This document shows, in pieces, positions 43,663-56,648 of a stretch of 64,000 bases of DNA. The notes under the pieces are model-generated. The model ran no database searches, was not told the DNA's origin, and saw only the letters and a program-made list of their open reading frames with translations. Positions within the stretch are counted from its first letter, which is position 1. Every line of letters begins with the position of its first letter. Position numbers and translations under genes: made by a program. The DNA is from Volvox africanus. Its lineage: Eukaryota; Chlorophyta; Chlorophyceae; Chlamydomonadales; Volvocaceae. Location of the stretch: NCBI GenBank assembly GCA_030268105.1, contig BSDZ01000031.1:917501-981500 (forward strand), written 5' to 3'.

Positions 43663-46440
43663 GCATTGATGCAGAAATCGGCACATCAACCCACTGCGGA
43701 CTGGGCAGAGTTCCGGGGTTTAGGAATCCCATTTGACAGTGCGGGGCAGCTGGTGCTCTTCCCTGGGGCGATCGGCAAAAGGGCTTGGGCCTCCAGAATG
43801 AGCTTTACACCGGAATCACGCACTTGTTATCTCCTTTCTCAGACGTATTCCAACGCTGCGCCTTTTGGTAGCTTGGTCGTCAGCAGTGGTGGTAATGCTT
43901 CCACTGTCTCCATAATGCCCGGCGGCAGCGGAGACCAAGGAGTATCGCATGGCTGGAGCAGCTACTGTGCGGCGGTGCATATATCAAAACAGCAAGAACA
44001 GCAACAGCAGAAAACGGTGGCGGTCGTGAAGGATGCGGATCGGCAGCAACATCGGCTAACGGGCGAATGGCTCCAGCTGCAGGATTTGTCAGGAATCTGG
44101 ATCAAGGTGTGTACGGCAATCATACCTCATAGAATCATGCTCTCACCTGGTGTTGATCTGGTATGGGCCGGAGGTGTCTGCATTTCTCATTCCTATACCT
44201 GCTTCTGGGTTATGCTGTAGGGCTCAGCCATCTTAGGGCGAAGAGCTTTTCCTGCTATGTATTTGAGACTTCAAGGGAATCACGGGCTGCACAAGGGGCA
44301 ATCAACGCAAAGGCTGCTTTGCGAGGACTCCAGAAGCGAAGTTGTCAAAATTTCCATAGCTATTAAGCCGGCGTTGTTGTCTTTGAAAGAAAACCCAAAT
44401 GACCCCACCGGCCAATACCTCCGGTATACCTCCATGTATTCATTCCACTGTCTTTCAAGCTACAGTGGTGGATATCACGAGTCCACGACCTCCAGTCTGG
44501 CGATGACCGCTGATCCCTCCCAACGTCTACCCCATTGTCCCCCGTGGAGCAATGCAGAATCGTGAAAAGTCCCAAAGCATGGAGGATGCCATGAATCTCA
44601 TGCGGCTGAACGGCATCATACGACAGGTGAGTTTGTTTGTTATTGTAGGATAAGAGCGATAAGAGTGGCTTAGAGCGGTAAGTATTGCACGGGCTTTATT
44701 TCGCCTGCACGGACATCTATGACCGTATGCGGTCAGAATGTCGCCGAGTGGAAGATGACCTCAGGTGCCACCGTACCTCGGGTACACTTTTGGCCCCCGA
44801 CACTGAAAAGCTGCCGGACCTCTGTCTGCCTCCGGTTCATTTCTAGCCCGTTGCGACATGAATGGCAGACGGCATCACTGCGCACTCCCGCTACGTCCTC
44901 CAGGCGGTCAAGCTAGTCAAGGGCGTTAATATTAAAGTCGATCGAGACAATTTCACTTTCACCGTCTTTAGCTTCATCTCCTGGTTTAAGGTACGCAATT
45001 CTGGAGGCGGGCGCAATAATGCCCTTGTCCTCCGCAGCCCAGTAAGACTGTGACCTACCTGTGTCCAGCTATATTCGGGTCTGTGATTAATTAGCATTCG
45101 CAAACTCTGTTTCATATTAGCCAACAGTCACGTAACGGCGTCAGAAGAGCGATTTTGCCAGAGCGGGGATCCATGAACTCCGGCTGATCTGTGAAAAGGC
45201 GATCAGAACGAAAATGCCGGGGATATTCGATGACCAATCTCCAAACCCTTAGTACTAGTGCCTATCTGTGAGGTCCCTGATTGAGCTCTCCATATTCCTC
45301 TCCCCTCTCTGTCTGTGCACCGCCCGTTCCCACGGAATGCCCAGCAGGTCAAGGAGGTCTACCCCATGAATGGAGAGGAGCGCCCTTATCGCAGACGCGA
45401 TCTGCGGCGAGGTGTGTGTGTGTGTGTATGTGTGTGTGTCTGTCTGCTGGGTGTTTGGGGATTAACTGTCTGCCCCTCCCGGTCCTGTTTACTGACCCCA
45501 TTTTACGTACGGCGGCAAGCTCCCTCGCGGCTTTCGTCTGGGACCAATGCTGATGGTTACACGACGTCGTGAACTGCAAGTATTGCTCGCCCCGTGCCCC
45601 CTCACAATTTTATGATTGCGGAATAGGCGGTGCAATGGGGCATGTGGAGCCTCAGGGCCGGAACATCCAGGTGCACCTTCGCTGGTGAGGAGGGGCTGAG
45701 AAGAAGTGGGTCGTGCAGGAGCGCCCCTTATCGCACTTTAGAAGGGGCCCTCCTCAGGGTTATTAACTTTTATGGCTGTCCCCCGGGGCGCCTTTACTTC
45801 CGTGCACTGGGCGCTGTGCCATTGCAGCGGGAATACCCCGCTATTGCGGCCTATGGAAGGAGTCGTGGACATACTGTCCATTGGATGATGATGTTTATGG
45901 GCTGCGTTATATCTTATCCAAGAGAGCCTCAACGGCCACCTGATCAATATTGGCGGTCGAATGTTTCCCGTGAACCCCAGGAATGACCCATATGGTGGTC
46001 AGGGCCGGGATCACTTTCGGCTGGTTTCGGAGGACGAATTGCACATCGATTCAGTCATTGAGGTAAGGCGAAAGGGGACTGGAATTCAGGTTCAGCTCAC
46101 GCTGAGGTTCGGGGTCTCCTCGCGTGAGCAATTATTTGCAGGTGTATGGACTACGTGTTAGGATGGACACTTATAACCGGCGGAACCGTATTCGACTTTG
46201 GGAACAATTTCGATTTCGCTATCTCGCAGCCCTTTCTAGTCCTTTGTCGCTGCTGCTTTGCAGGTGGCTGGCCAAACTGCACGATACCTCACCGTTTACA
46301 ATCGAAAGCCCAAAACACGCCGGCAGAGGCGAAGCGGTAATGAGGTCACGCACCTGGCTTCATCGGAGGTGGGGGATGATGGCGCCGGCAGCGACCGCGG
46401 GGACCACCACGGCATAGGAGGAGCCGGCGCCAAGAAATGA
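43663..46440 (+). CDS. Multi-exon gene, possible calycin-like C-terminal half
   Basis: Well-phased exons are 44869-44990, 45348-45411, 45627-45684, 45719-45758, 45925-46062 and 46264-46440 (stop); phases 0, 1, 2, 0 and 0 all agree. Upstream exons are 43663-44106 (148 codons; possible ATG at 43669), probably one near 44245-44340 (SFSCYVFETSRESRAAQGAI), one near 44563-44632 (MEDAMNLMRLNGIIRQ) and one ending in CHRTS near 44780. The C-terminal ~200 residues alternate short strands (VNIKVDRDNFTFTVFSFISW, GRNIQVHLRW, LINIGGRMFPV, RYLTVYNRK) and contain SEDELHIDSVIE. That resembles the order of strands in calycins (lipocalin/fatty-acid-binding folds), but I do not recognise the family. The tail is Gly/Asp-rich and low complexity. 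Lipid or small-molecule binding is only a guess. Confidence 0.6.
45411..45440. repeat. (GT)n microsatellite in an intron
   Basis: A GT-rich run begins at the splice donor of the exon 45348-45411, so the donor itself is part of the microsatellite (G|GTGTGTGTGT). Length changes here could create alternative donors. Confidence 0.8.
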
Positions 46441-46734
46441 AGGGGTTTCGGCGCCGGTGCGGTCGGGACGCCGCCTTCGGCCATCATGAGACAACCCTCA
46501 TGGCGATTCCACGGCAGGAAGATCTCAGGAATGAGGTCCACTGCGCGGTTTCTGTAGCGTCGTTTTCTTGGCTTGGTTGGGCAATCGGCAAGATGTATGG
46601 CTTTCGTGCATTTGCCGTGCAAATTTGCGTGCGTAATAGTTATATCTTCACTCTCAGATATTCTTCTTGTTCAGCTCGTATGACAACATAACGATGGCGG
46701 CTCAATGATAGCGACGGACTCGTGCTGAGTGCTG

Positions 46735-47056
46735 TTTCCGGATAAGCCCCGCGAAACTTCTGTTGACCGTTGATAAAACTATTGTGCGCTGTCCCATCTC
46801 TTGCTTGCTTCCAAAGCGTGAATGCTTCCCGGAGGAAGCGCTTTGCCTGGTCACTAACGCAGTATCGGGCTCACTGGCGGTGGTCGGGGGCGGCAACAAT
46901 AACCATGAGACGGCCCGGAGCATGACGCGAACTGCCAACACGCTGTGCGAAGGAGTGGAGCTGGTATGATGTACGGATGTGGTCCCGATTAAGTTCCTTA
47001 TTATTGCACGTATATGTTGTTGCAGATGGCAAAGAAATGGGAAGCAGACCGGCAAT
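46735..47056 (+). CDS. Possible two-exon gene fragment
   Basis: A frame from about 46760 contains CPISCLLPKRECFPEEALCL, then GSLAVVGGGNNNHETARSM, and ends at a donor after GVEL near 46964. A second exon after TTGCAG near 47026 continues in phase 0 and stops after MAKKWEADRQ. The splice phase agrees and the residues look protein-like, but no start or family is evident. It may be a separate small gene or extra exons of the gene ending at 46440, if an alternative donor inside its last exon is used. Confidence 0.35.
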
Positions 47057-48070
47057 GAGGATGAAACGACTTTGATACGGATTGAATGCCGAATTACCGT
47101 ACGGCATGCGCAGGTTATACAAGTCTCACAGGGAATGTCAGCTATTCTTCGTTTTTCCCGCACGTGGATGATCGATGTGGTCGATATCAGGTCTCATTTG
47201 GTCACACACGCGTATGCACGCGTCATACACATGGACGCAAGCTCTCGATGCAACTACCTCGCACATGCGCCCACCTTCCTCCCCCTGGCCTGCTATGCCC
47301 GGGCTTATCGTGACGCACGAGCATACGTCTGGGAAAAATAACATGACCCGGCCTGTTTTTGCGGCCAGCCCACACGTCGGGCTGGGCTGCCTAGTTTGGC
47401 CCGAGACGGAGCCTAATTGTTTCGATTTGCGTACACTACACACGACCCGACTCGTACGGCAACTGAGTGCCCGGCAGTTGCGTGTGAATGGAACTGAAGT
47501 TTGTGAAGGAAAGGGTTTAGATGTAGTGGTTCCGGCTGGCTGATGCGTGGTGTACGGCATCTGTGGAGCGAAGATCGTCCGTGCATAGGTGACCCATTGA
47601 CAGAACCAACATGCTTGATTTGATACTTATTTAGTGCTGTGATGTTCGTACGGTGTCAGTTGTGCGTCTGGGCGAGATGACCGTGTAGGAGGTGACACGT
47701 AAGGTTCGTAAATGATGTGTTATGATGATCGTGATCGTATAAACGATCGAGCTGCAGGCACGAACACTCGGAATAGTGCGAACCAGATGCCATGGTAGGT
47801 TGCCGGGGAGGGGCTCATTCCCCGCCCTGTTACCCGGCGGCAACCTCACGTTGTGGATCTTCTGTACACCGTCTCGGCAAACACACAGCTCAGGAAAGCC
47901 GGTCAGCTAGTTTGCCTAATGGAAGGGGGCGGCGTGGGGACTGGTTTGGTAATGGGTAGCGACAACGGTATGTGATGCTTGGTTGACTCTTGCGACATAC
48001 CGCGCCAACGCATGCGGGGTGCGTTCCGAGTCATAGCTGTCGCATTGTAGTAACGGAGCAGACGGCCAAG

Positions 48071-48233
48071 ATGAAATGGCCTGTCCCGGGCAAGGCATCC
48101 GGCGATGCCGACGTGGCGTTGTTCGTTTTCCTTTTTCTCACGACAGCCCTATACTCCTCCGTGCGACCCGCGCAGGTCTTCAACTTGCCGGATTCGGTGG
48201 ATTATGGCTACAGCTTGGTGCCTGTTGCAGATG
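48071..48233 (+). CDS. Isolated first exon with signal peptide
   Basis: From ATG 48071 the frame encodes a polar start, then a hydrophobic core (VALFVFLFLTTALYSS), a likely cleavage site near RPAQ, and VFNLPDSVDYGYSLVPVAD, ending at a GTGAGG donor in phase 1. This is the form of a first exon of a secreted or extracellular-matrix protein. I could not find matching downstream exons, so it is either the remains of a gene or the start of one with long introns. Confidence 0.35.
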
Positions 48234-48394
48234 GTGAGGAAGGGCTTAAGATTTAGGACAGGGGAAATGGCTGGGTTGGGTTGGGGGATGACAAAGAGCC
48301 CGTCAGTATGGTAAGAATCGGACAAGAGGGCACTGCAGCGCTGTGTCCCTTAAAGAGGTGTCCGGAGGCAGAGCCGAACGGGAGGGGCAGATTT

Positions 48395-48466
48395 GGATGA
48401 GCAGGAAGGAAGCTGGGTTCGGATGAGCAGGAAGGAAGCTGGGTTTGGATGAGCAGGAAGGAAGGG
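48395..48466. repeat. 26-bp tandem repeat, three copies
   Basis: GGATGAGCAGGAAGGAAGCT plus GGGTTY recurs at exactly 26-base intervals from 48395, 48421 and 48447, with a truncated third copy. Non-coding. Confidence 0.85.
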
Positions 48467-50917
48467 GAATCTGCTGGCCAGTCTCATGACAGCAGCTGGG
48501 GAAGTGCAGGTTGTGCAGGTCCTTCGTTCTCTTGGAAGGGTGTCACTCAGTGAGAGGCATATGGGCGCCCGGGGTATAGGCCCCCCATATATGGTATGGT
48601 ATAGGGCCGACGCGATGGGCCCACGATCACGCACCACGTACTGCAGCACCAGTATGTCATACGTGCGAGGCATGCACGTCGTACATGAAGCAAGTGCGGT
48701 GGATGTACATACATACGTACGCGTCATTAAGTTGGTCGTCACATGGCGGTCAGGGAACAAAAAACCAAAAGGGTATTGATGAGATGAGAGAAGCACACTA
48801 AGGTAGGTGTAGTGAGTTCGCTGAGTTCGTTGCGTGGCTGAGGGCTGAGTCAGAATGGGAATCTGCAATAAGACGTGTTGCTTGCATGCAGTGAGGTGAA
48901 TAGCTGGCATGCTGACGGGCACGCACAGCAGGTAGACGGTGACGGCGTGCGGCAGGTTGCACGATGGACACAAATACTGCAGCAGCAGTCGCGCTCAAAC
49001 AAGCAAGCAAGATATCTTAATATACGCAATGTGTTCCTTCCTAATACACGTAGGAATCAGCAGCAAATAAAATAAATGCATGACGCTGGCGGTACTCCCA
49101 TATCCAACAAGCATGCATGATCCAGGCTAGCCAATGCCTCTCCTGACTTCTTGATTACAGAGCTGTAAATCATGTCTCATAGACCGCTACTTCTCCGCTC
49201 ACGTCTATGACGGGACCGCGCTTCCGCCTTCCTCTAGCCATTGTAGACGAACGGGCAGTGATTCTTGACCTGGCGGTGCGTAGACACGCGTGTGCACATC
49301 TGTCCCGCCTAAAATGCCGTGCCCGGTACCGAGCGTTGGTAGAGATATCATAAGGTAATGGTAGAGCTGTTATTAGCAGTGCTGTTCTAAATTCTCAGAG
49401 AACTGATGTTATCATGAGTTACACCCAGTCTGGCTTCAATGGATTCTTCACCCTAGCTGTTAAGGCCGTATTCAGTACTGTACTGCCGTGCGTGACGTAA
49501 TTTGAAGCCACGCCTCCCATGCTCGCTTGCGTGCATTTTACTTCGCCTACATGTTCACTTAAGAGTGTCCTACGTCCCTGTTTTCATCAATAGTTCAAAA
49601 TGGACCTGCACTGGATTAGCCTGAGCTATACTGAGCTACAAGTTCCCAGCGGGATAAGTGCATGTCAGCAGGAAGCCTCCTGATGCGATTGCCATCAAGG
49701 ATATTTACTCGCTCATTATTGCTTTTAAAACCTTCCTCGACGTAAGCCCACCTAAGGGGAGAGCTGGAGCATGTTGTGAGGCGATCATTACTTGTGGCCC
49801 CAAAGGGGGTGGGTAGGAAACGGAAATACAAGGATAAACAATTTATCAGTGCTGATATAATTTTTAAAAATTGGCTCGTCTAGGGATAGTAGTGGGTTAC
49901 GCCAGCTAGACCTCTGCTATCCCAAAGTAAAAGGTTGCAGCGCTACCGGTATGCCGATAAGCATCAGGAACTACCACAGAGGGCGTTGGCCATAGCGAGG
50001 GCCCCAATCGTGACGGGCCCGTGGTGGTCGGGCTGGGGAAGAGGGGGGATCACTTTGATGGAAGGAATGAACAATGGAGCAAGAACAATCCTCATCGGTG
50101 TTTTCCTGAAAGCGATTTGGCAAAGCTCATGATTGTACAGCGTGTCGTGCGTACGGGGAGGTGGATATGTTCGGAATAACAATTTGGCGTTGGTGAATAA
50201 AACACCACCACCTTACCCTTGTATTTTGCTACTTTGTAAAGTGACACATTCCGAGGACGTCTGCTGCAAGAGGGGTCGCAGGTGTTACAACTTCAACGAT
50301 TCCCCTGTCTACCATCGTCAGAGAGCTTTGAAGAGCTATAGCGCCAACTGTTATTGGATATCGTCGCAACAATAGCCCACCTGAGCTAGCTTCGTGCACC
50401 TACCTGCCAGATGAGTGTGATATCGGCCTACATTAATAAAAATATCAACTGCCGACAATCCAGCACGTCACCCTCACATCCATGGGAAACAATACAAGTA
50501 ACAATTAAGTGCTGCAAATCATTCGGCCATACGACCATTCAGCCAAACTGATACCACAATGTAAAGATTCATTTAATTAGGTATGCATTTTATTATATTT
50601 TTTTCAACGACCATGTGCATGCCCACTCAAGCGCGATCTCCCTCTGCTGCAGCTGACTTCCACCTATACGTGAGGGCACACGGGCGAATAGTGCCCTGCC
50701 CACATCCAAGCAGCACCTGAGCCTTCCGTACCCTTGTGCTTCCTAACGACTAACGACTACCAGTGCGAAAGGATTGGCATCCTCGTCTGACGGCCTCATA
50801 CCAACCAGGACGGAGGGGTGTGCGATACTAACCTGAAGGGCCAGCAGCGAGCACGTGCCTCCCATGCAAGTCATTAGGTGCCCGCCGGCCTTTCGAGAGC
50901 GAGGGTTGCGCAGACGT

Positions 50918-52696
50918 TCATGGCAGCGTCAGCTGTTCCGCATTTCCAGCCTGCGTGCAAAGCTGCCTGAGGTACTTCTCAGCAAGGAGGTTAAAGTCGT
51001 CATCACTGCAAGAACCGACCCCAGAGAGCGCGGGACTGCACAATCCGTAGCCACCCTGCGCAATCCAGTACCGATAGGACAGGGCATGGGGTTGCAACGG
51101 CTGGAGTCGATACACTATAAGCGGTGATACAAATAAGCTGATGGTACCGGCTGGGCGTCAAGCAGCGTGCTTTGCCGGCGTCGTGTTCACCAGGCAAAGT
51201 GCTAGCTTGGCGCGCGTTCCTCCCCTCGCTGTCAGGAGAAAAAATTACGGCATTGACAATGCGAGTTGCCTTGCGTGTTGCAAGCAAGAACTATACATGA
51301 AACATGTATGACATTAGTCAGTGCTAGTCCACTACCACCTAGCCGCCTTTCGCCACTCCGCCAGCGCTGCTTTCCTCTCCTGGCTCCCTGGCATCCCTTC
51401 AAATCAACAACTACCGGAAAACCATGCTTGCTTCTTCGACCTTCCCGTTTGACGATTCTAACACGTCGCTGTACAGCGTCCGATGATCGCTGTCTCCCGA
51501 CCAAACAAGTCAAACAGCCAAGCACTAACGCGATAAATGTCTGTTCACTTATGGCCAACTATGGACATATGCATGCCGTACACCCTGCCTCATTTTAACA
51601 ATTCCTTACCGAAATGTAGCCCCGGGATCCCGTGAGGCACTGATCCTTGTTGGCTGACAAACACTTGCCGCCAAGCCGGTCTAGTGGGTTGGCCGGATTC
51701 TCGCCGGACTGCGACCCGAGGGTCGGCCTGGGGCAGTCACCATTGGCACGGAGGCAGGCGGCCTCCGCAATTGCGGAGGCCGCGTCGTCCGACCAGTCCA
51801 CGCAACCCTGTAGGAGGCCCCTCCTGCGCCGCCACCGCCGCAACAGTGCCGCCGTTACCGCAGTCCAGCATCGTATGGGTAAGCAGGCAAATACTATGAA
51901 AATGCATATCCCGTTAATATAGGCGAATGGGAGGTTGGGAAGTGTGTATTGGCCTTGCCGAGTGAAAGTCGTACGGGTATGCTGTCACAGGAACCTTAGG
52001 ACCAAACACATTAACCGATATCCGACCTACTCTACGTGATTCTCCTTCGCTCATAAAGCAATACTAGTTGACTGAGTAACAAGGCGATTCATGGCTAACG
52101 TGAAAGATTCCAACTGTAGTAGTTGTAAATGTACGGCCCACACACCAGCACAATATCAAGGTGCAGAAGCACCCTGTCAGCATCTCGAGAGGCTTTTACG
52201 GCTCTCAACTACTACACCAACGCCTAGATAGATAGCATATAGATGACAGCTTTGCGCGTATTCCATCCCTAGGGCCAAGTGATGGGGTAGACATGTGCGA
52301 GCGCTTCACGGCGTTTAATTTGACGCCAAAAGGCGTTTACCAGACGCGCAACAGAGGTCGTTATAATAGCTTGCAACAGAAGTGCCCGTTGGCCGGAGTC
52401 ACGTGCAAGGCGAAAACGTGAACCCGCCTGCTTCTGATATTCCAACTGCTCACATCGCCTGCTTTGATACCAGCAGCTGCTTGCTTGCTCCCGTCAGACA
52501 GATATGTTCAACCAATATTATTGCACGGGCTGCATCGTACGGCTTGCTCTGATAACAAAGCCGTGGACTCCCAGCCAGTGGGTCCATGCAAGATTTCGTT
52601 CGTCCTTTCCCACCTCATGTCTGCCGCCGCCTGGTCGGCATAAGCGGTTAAGAGCGGAAGCAGCAGAAGCAGCAGCAATGACGCAGAGGGAAGCAT
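50918..52696 (-). CDS. Secreted Cys-rich protein
   Basis: The first exon, 52696-52614, starts at ATG with a textbook signal peptide: a long Leu core (SLLLLLLLPLLTAYA) then DQAAADMR before a GTGGGA donor. A central exon, 51807-51610 (66 codons, phase 0 at both ends), holds CVDWSDDAASAIAEAACLRA and four further Cys-bearing or Gly/Asn segments. The last exon, 51055-50918, contains GYGLCSPALSGVGSCSDDDF, then RQLCTQAGNAEQ and a stop. The last two join in phase 0. The first ends in phase 2, so at least one exon between 52.6 and 51.8 kb is missing from my model. Six or more Cys residues suggest disulphides. An extracellular matrix or cell-wall protein is likely for this kind of alga (inference); family not recognised. 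Confidence 0.55.
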
Positions 52697-52799
52697 GGAG
52701 GCCCTCCTGCGGCGGATTGAGGTCTTCGGAGCGGTTCGATGCAGCATGGCTGGCTGAAATAGGGGCGACACTCGCAATACAAACGTGACGCGTAGAGTT

Positions 52800-55700
52800 G
52801 TCCCCTTACTGAGCCCCAGATGATGAGGTTAGAATGCTAGTAGTGTATAGTCGTAGGAATGCAGTGTGTTACGTATATGCAAGACGCGGCGCAGTATTTG
52901 AAAGCTTTTCCTGTACGGCGTCGTTTGCATGCTCTCAGTGTACGACCTTGGATTAGAGCTCGATGGCTCAGTAGCTGAGATTCACTCGTCCGAAGCTCAT
53001 CGATCACCAATATGGTCGGGAATGAAAGAGCCAACCCTACTGCAGGGAGGCGGTAAGGTTAGATCCAGGTCGGGAACAGCTGGCCGTACGCCGGCATCGT
53101 TGGATAGGAGTAGCTGGCTTGGCACTCTTCGGCTGCTGCGGCCAAGGTGTGCTGAAGCTTCCCAAAGCCATGAGCCACTAACGTGGTCCGGGATGAACAA
53201 TAAACCTGAAGGACGAGGGTGGAAAGATTTATTTCTTCGCCAAGAGGCTCGAAGATTATTTAGCAAGCTCTATAGCATGAAAAGCCCGGTTAATCGATCC
53301 AGTTGGGTAGCCAATCGAGTCGGTAAATCCCTGATTCAAGGTTATTAACCGAGCTTCTCTGCAGCTGACCGGCTACCCAGTTTACCCTTTACCGATACGA
53401 TCTCTAAATGAGCGTTAGAATAAGTCATGTCCGCGTCCATATCCGCGCTTAGTTGCCATACGTGTGATACATAACGCGACAGGGGAGGCGCCTGTAACGC
53501 TCGCTTACTTCGGTCATACCTATCGGAGGCGGAATTTCCGCACTGAAGTACTCAACTGACCCGCAAAATCATAAATCGTGTTCCTGGCGCACGCATGTGC
53601 GCAGTCCTTCTCTATTTTGTCACAATACCGCGGGGGAGCATGTGAGCATATGCTGTACTTGCATGTATGGTCCATGCACCTTTCCAGAAGGCTCAGGATT
53701 GGATCAGACGCGCTAGGCTGTAATAAATTGGTAGCTACTTATCTGGCCTCATTGGGAACAGTTCAAGTGCAGCACGTAAGGCATGAGCGCATGACTCTTC
53801 TATGTGAGTGTCAAAACGCCGGAAACACAACGTTTTACTTCCCTGTAGGTGAAGGAAAATGTAAACCATAGCCAGCTCGAGGGCCGTACAGACGCAGAAT
53901 GTGCTGGCGCGTGTGTACGACACGTATCTTGCAGGTATGTATGTGCGCGGCAAGGGCCCGTCGGTATTGGCAAAGGAAGGGCCACCGCGTGGATGCGGGT
54001 GCAGCGGAGGTGAAGCCAGTGCAGCGGAGGTGGTCATGAAGATGACAATGGTTGGGTATGGATAGGGTTGATTGAGTGTTTTGATGTAGCACCTGCTGGG
54101 GGCTATTGTCTGTGCGTTTGAGTCCTACGGAGATCAAGGGCATTGCGGCTCGTGAAACTGCTCAGTTCGGGGCAGCTCTGGCACTTGTCACGGTCCGGGC
54201 TGTGTGCTTTATCGGGGTGGGATTTGTTACCCGGAGAGTGTCTGTCGGCGTTGGTTTGCGAGGCCCGTAGTAGGTTGGGGTTCCCCCAGTCGTTAGCTGC
54301 CCATCTCAGCCAAGTCATTGGGATCATGTCGCCGCATTTTGGTTAGTGTTTTCCTACGAAAGGGCCAACAGCCCCCCTCACGTGCCCGGTCTCTGCATGT
54401 GCTGAAGCCTGGCGCGAGCCAAACGACACAGAGGTTGGCTCTCACCTGGGCATAAGTTACATCTAGGACGATGTAAGGATAAGAGGCCTTACGCCAAAGA
54501 AAGCCTCCCGACCCTTAAGTACCAACATACACCGTTGGCGCAACCAAAACTGGAAAGTTATCAACGAAATCGCGCGACCTAGACCCTATCACGACATAGC
54601 GTGGTCGCAAAGTAGAGCGGTGCGAAATGCGCTTGGTACTTCGTTGACAACGGGCAACCTACTTACGAACAAATGCGTCATTACGATGCGATTTATCTGG
54701 GTTTTAGACTTGTCCAGTTATCTGTATATTTTCCAGTGCTTGACCGAGGATGCAGGGCCTAGTGCGTTCGTTTTATCCCGTTCGTGGGTAATCTACCTTT
54801 GACGTGATCAGCCGAGTGTTGACAGCCCTATAGTGTTATCTCTTGCTGTGTTCGTTGAAATTAGTGCTTAGAGAGCCATGTTAACACCTTTGTAGTTTGT
54901 CTCTCGAAGCAAATCTGTTGAAGTCAGCAAAGCGCCCGGCCCCTCGTGGGCCGTATTACTCGCTCTGACATTCTTTCGTATATGAGTGTTGCTCACATTC
55001 CATTCGTGAGCATAATAGACCCGGACCAATTAGGAGAATGAGCTCCTGATTAGGCGCTATACGTGTAACGTTTGCAGACTCAGTACTGTTTCCATAAATA
55101 GAGGTGAGGCAGAGAACACACGATGCAAGGATCCGCACTTGGCGTGGGGCTGCACGGAGATCGCTTCGGGCCACCTGGGTACGTTCGCCAGCAGGAGCGC
55201 ATGAGCAGCTGAGCTTGGAATTTACGAGTCGCCATCACTCATCTTGTACCACATCCAACATCAATCATCCGCAGTCACAAAGTAAGACGGTCGGACCTTA
55301 ATATGGCGCGACAAACCATCGGCCGTTGACAGTTGGCCGTTAGCCGCTATGATGGAATGATGTCACCGGCACGTAAGATGTTGGGATACATGGCGCCGCT
55401 TTCCAGTCGTGTACCTCAGGAGCATCACTAGTTTCGAGTCCCCTTTCTGGGTAATTCCGTCATAACCATTTCAAATATGTGAAAAGTTGTACACACATCA
55501 GCACAGTATCAGGTACCTCAAGCCTGTCGGGAACGTGCGTTCAGTTCTTGCCAGCGCATGACTCAGTTCATTGCTTATTTAATTGTTGATGATTAAGTTG
55601 TTTTAGGCTTTTACAACAGGCTCCTATGCGTGTTCTCCCGAAAGGGTCCCCTGTCATCCGGTGGGAGACAGTTAAACCGATCCTTGCCGAAAGATGGTCG

Positions 55701-55900
55701 TCAATCGGAATGGTCGATTTGTCGAACACCGTTAGCTCAGATTGATATTTGGTACTAAATATGGCTGGAGATGCGTTGATAGCACCTTGATCTCGCTGGA
55801 CCTGTTAGTAGTCATACGAATTTTGTTAGCTTCAAACGAGATGCCATCAAATAGCTTGTATATGGCTATAAGTATTGTTCTCCAGATGAGCGAATCAATT
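52800..55900. other. Gene-poor stretch
   Basis: No supported gene in about 3 kb. A plus-strand frame at 52929-53348 is open for 139 codons and contains two similar phrases (IWSGMKE and TWSGMNN), but codon content and lack of splice signals give no confidence. The rest is short frames. Confidence 0.4.
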
Positions 55901-55910
55901 TGTTTGGTGG

Positions 55911-55932
55911 TTACACACACACACACACACAG
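55911..55932. repeat. (CA)n microsatellite
   Basis: An uninterrupted run of CA dinucleotides, about 10-11 units, in non-coding sequence. Confidence 0.85.
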
Positions 55933-56648
55933 ACACGGACATGGGCAACCCTACCTACAGGGCAGGGCCTCCTGCGGCGCTTCACGCTGGAGCCCTGCCC
56001 AAAATCTGCAGCCGATATGAAGTCCAGCTTAGAAGGAAAGCCCCCAGACAGAGTTTTGCCACAAACGGTATTCAAAACAGTGCTTAACACCTGGCATGCC
56101 TGGCATATCTTCACGCAAAGGTGGCGGCCCCTTTCTCCCTCATGAGCGCCCCCTGAAACACCGGCCCCAGTCCATCGATTGTGCGGAACGTCATGACCAT
56201 GGCAAAACCTTAGCGACATGATGCGATGTGGGTCACTACTCACACGGTGAGTGGTGTCCTCAACCTGCAGTTAACGAAGCACGCAGCCTGTTTTCCCGTC
56301 CTCCCAGCCTGTACAAGTACCTCACTAGTACTGATATCCGCCACCAGACACGCTTACCTGGATTTCTTAGCTGGGCATTTCTACCAATGGCTGGTCGTTG
56401 CCCGGTTTCCACCGCATCCTAAGTTGGCTGTGCTCACCCAGCCTCAGGCCCACGCCTAAAGCACGTCTACCGCCAACTCAAGCAGGTCACAGGCTTTGTT
56501 TGTGAGCCAGCAGCTTATCCTCTCCATTAACGCGTGCGAACTGAATTTCACCGCCTGTTAATGGCAGCTGACCACCTGGCGAATCAACCAGCCATATTGA
56601 ATTGCTTGATTTCCCTGACATACCAATCTTTCACACTTCACTTAAACA

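Larger units (their letters stand above)
47060..50900. other. Gene-poor stretch
   Basis: Apart from the signal-peptide exon at 48071 and the 26-bp repeat near 48.4 kb I see no supported gene. Frames are short, without good splice partners, and there are AT-rich patches near 49.85 and 50.55-50.62 kb. Confidence 0.4.

Noticed and set aside
46124..46340. Overlapping frames with phrases such as LITGGTVFDFGNNFDF
   Set aside because: They lie in the intron between exons 45925-46062 and 46264-46440, whose phases already agree without them.
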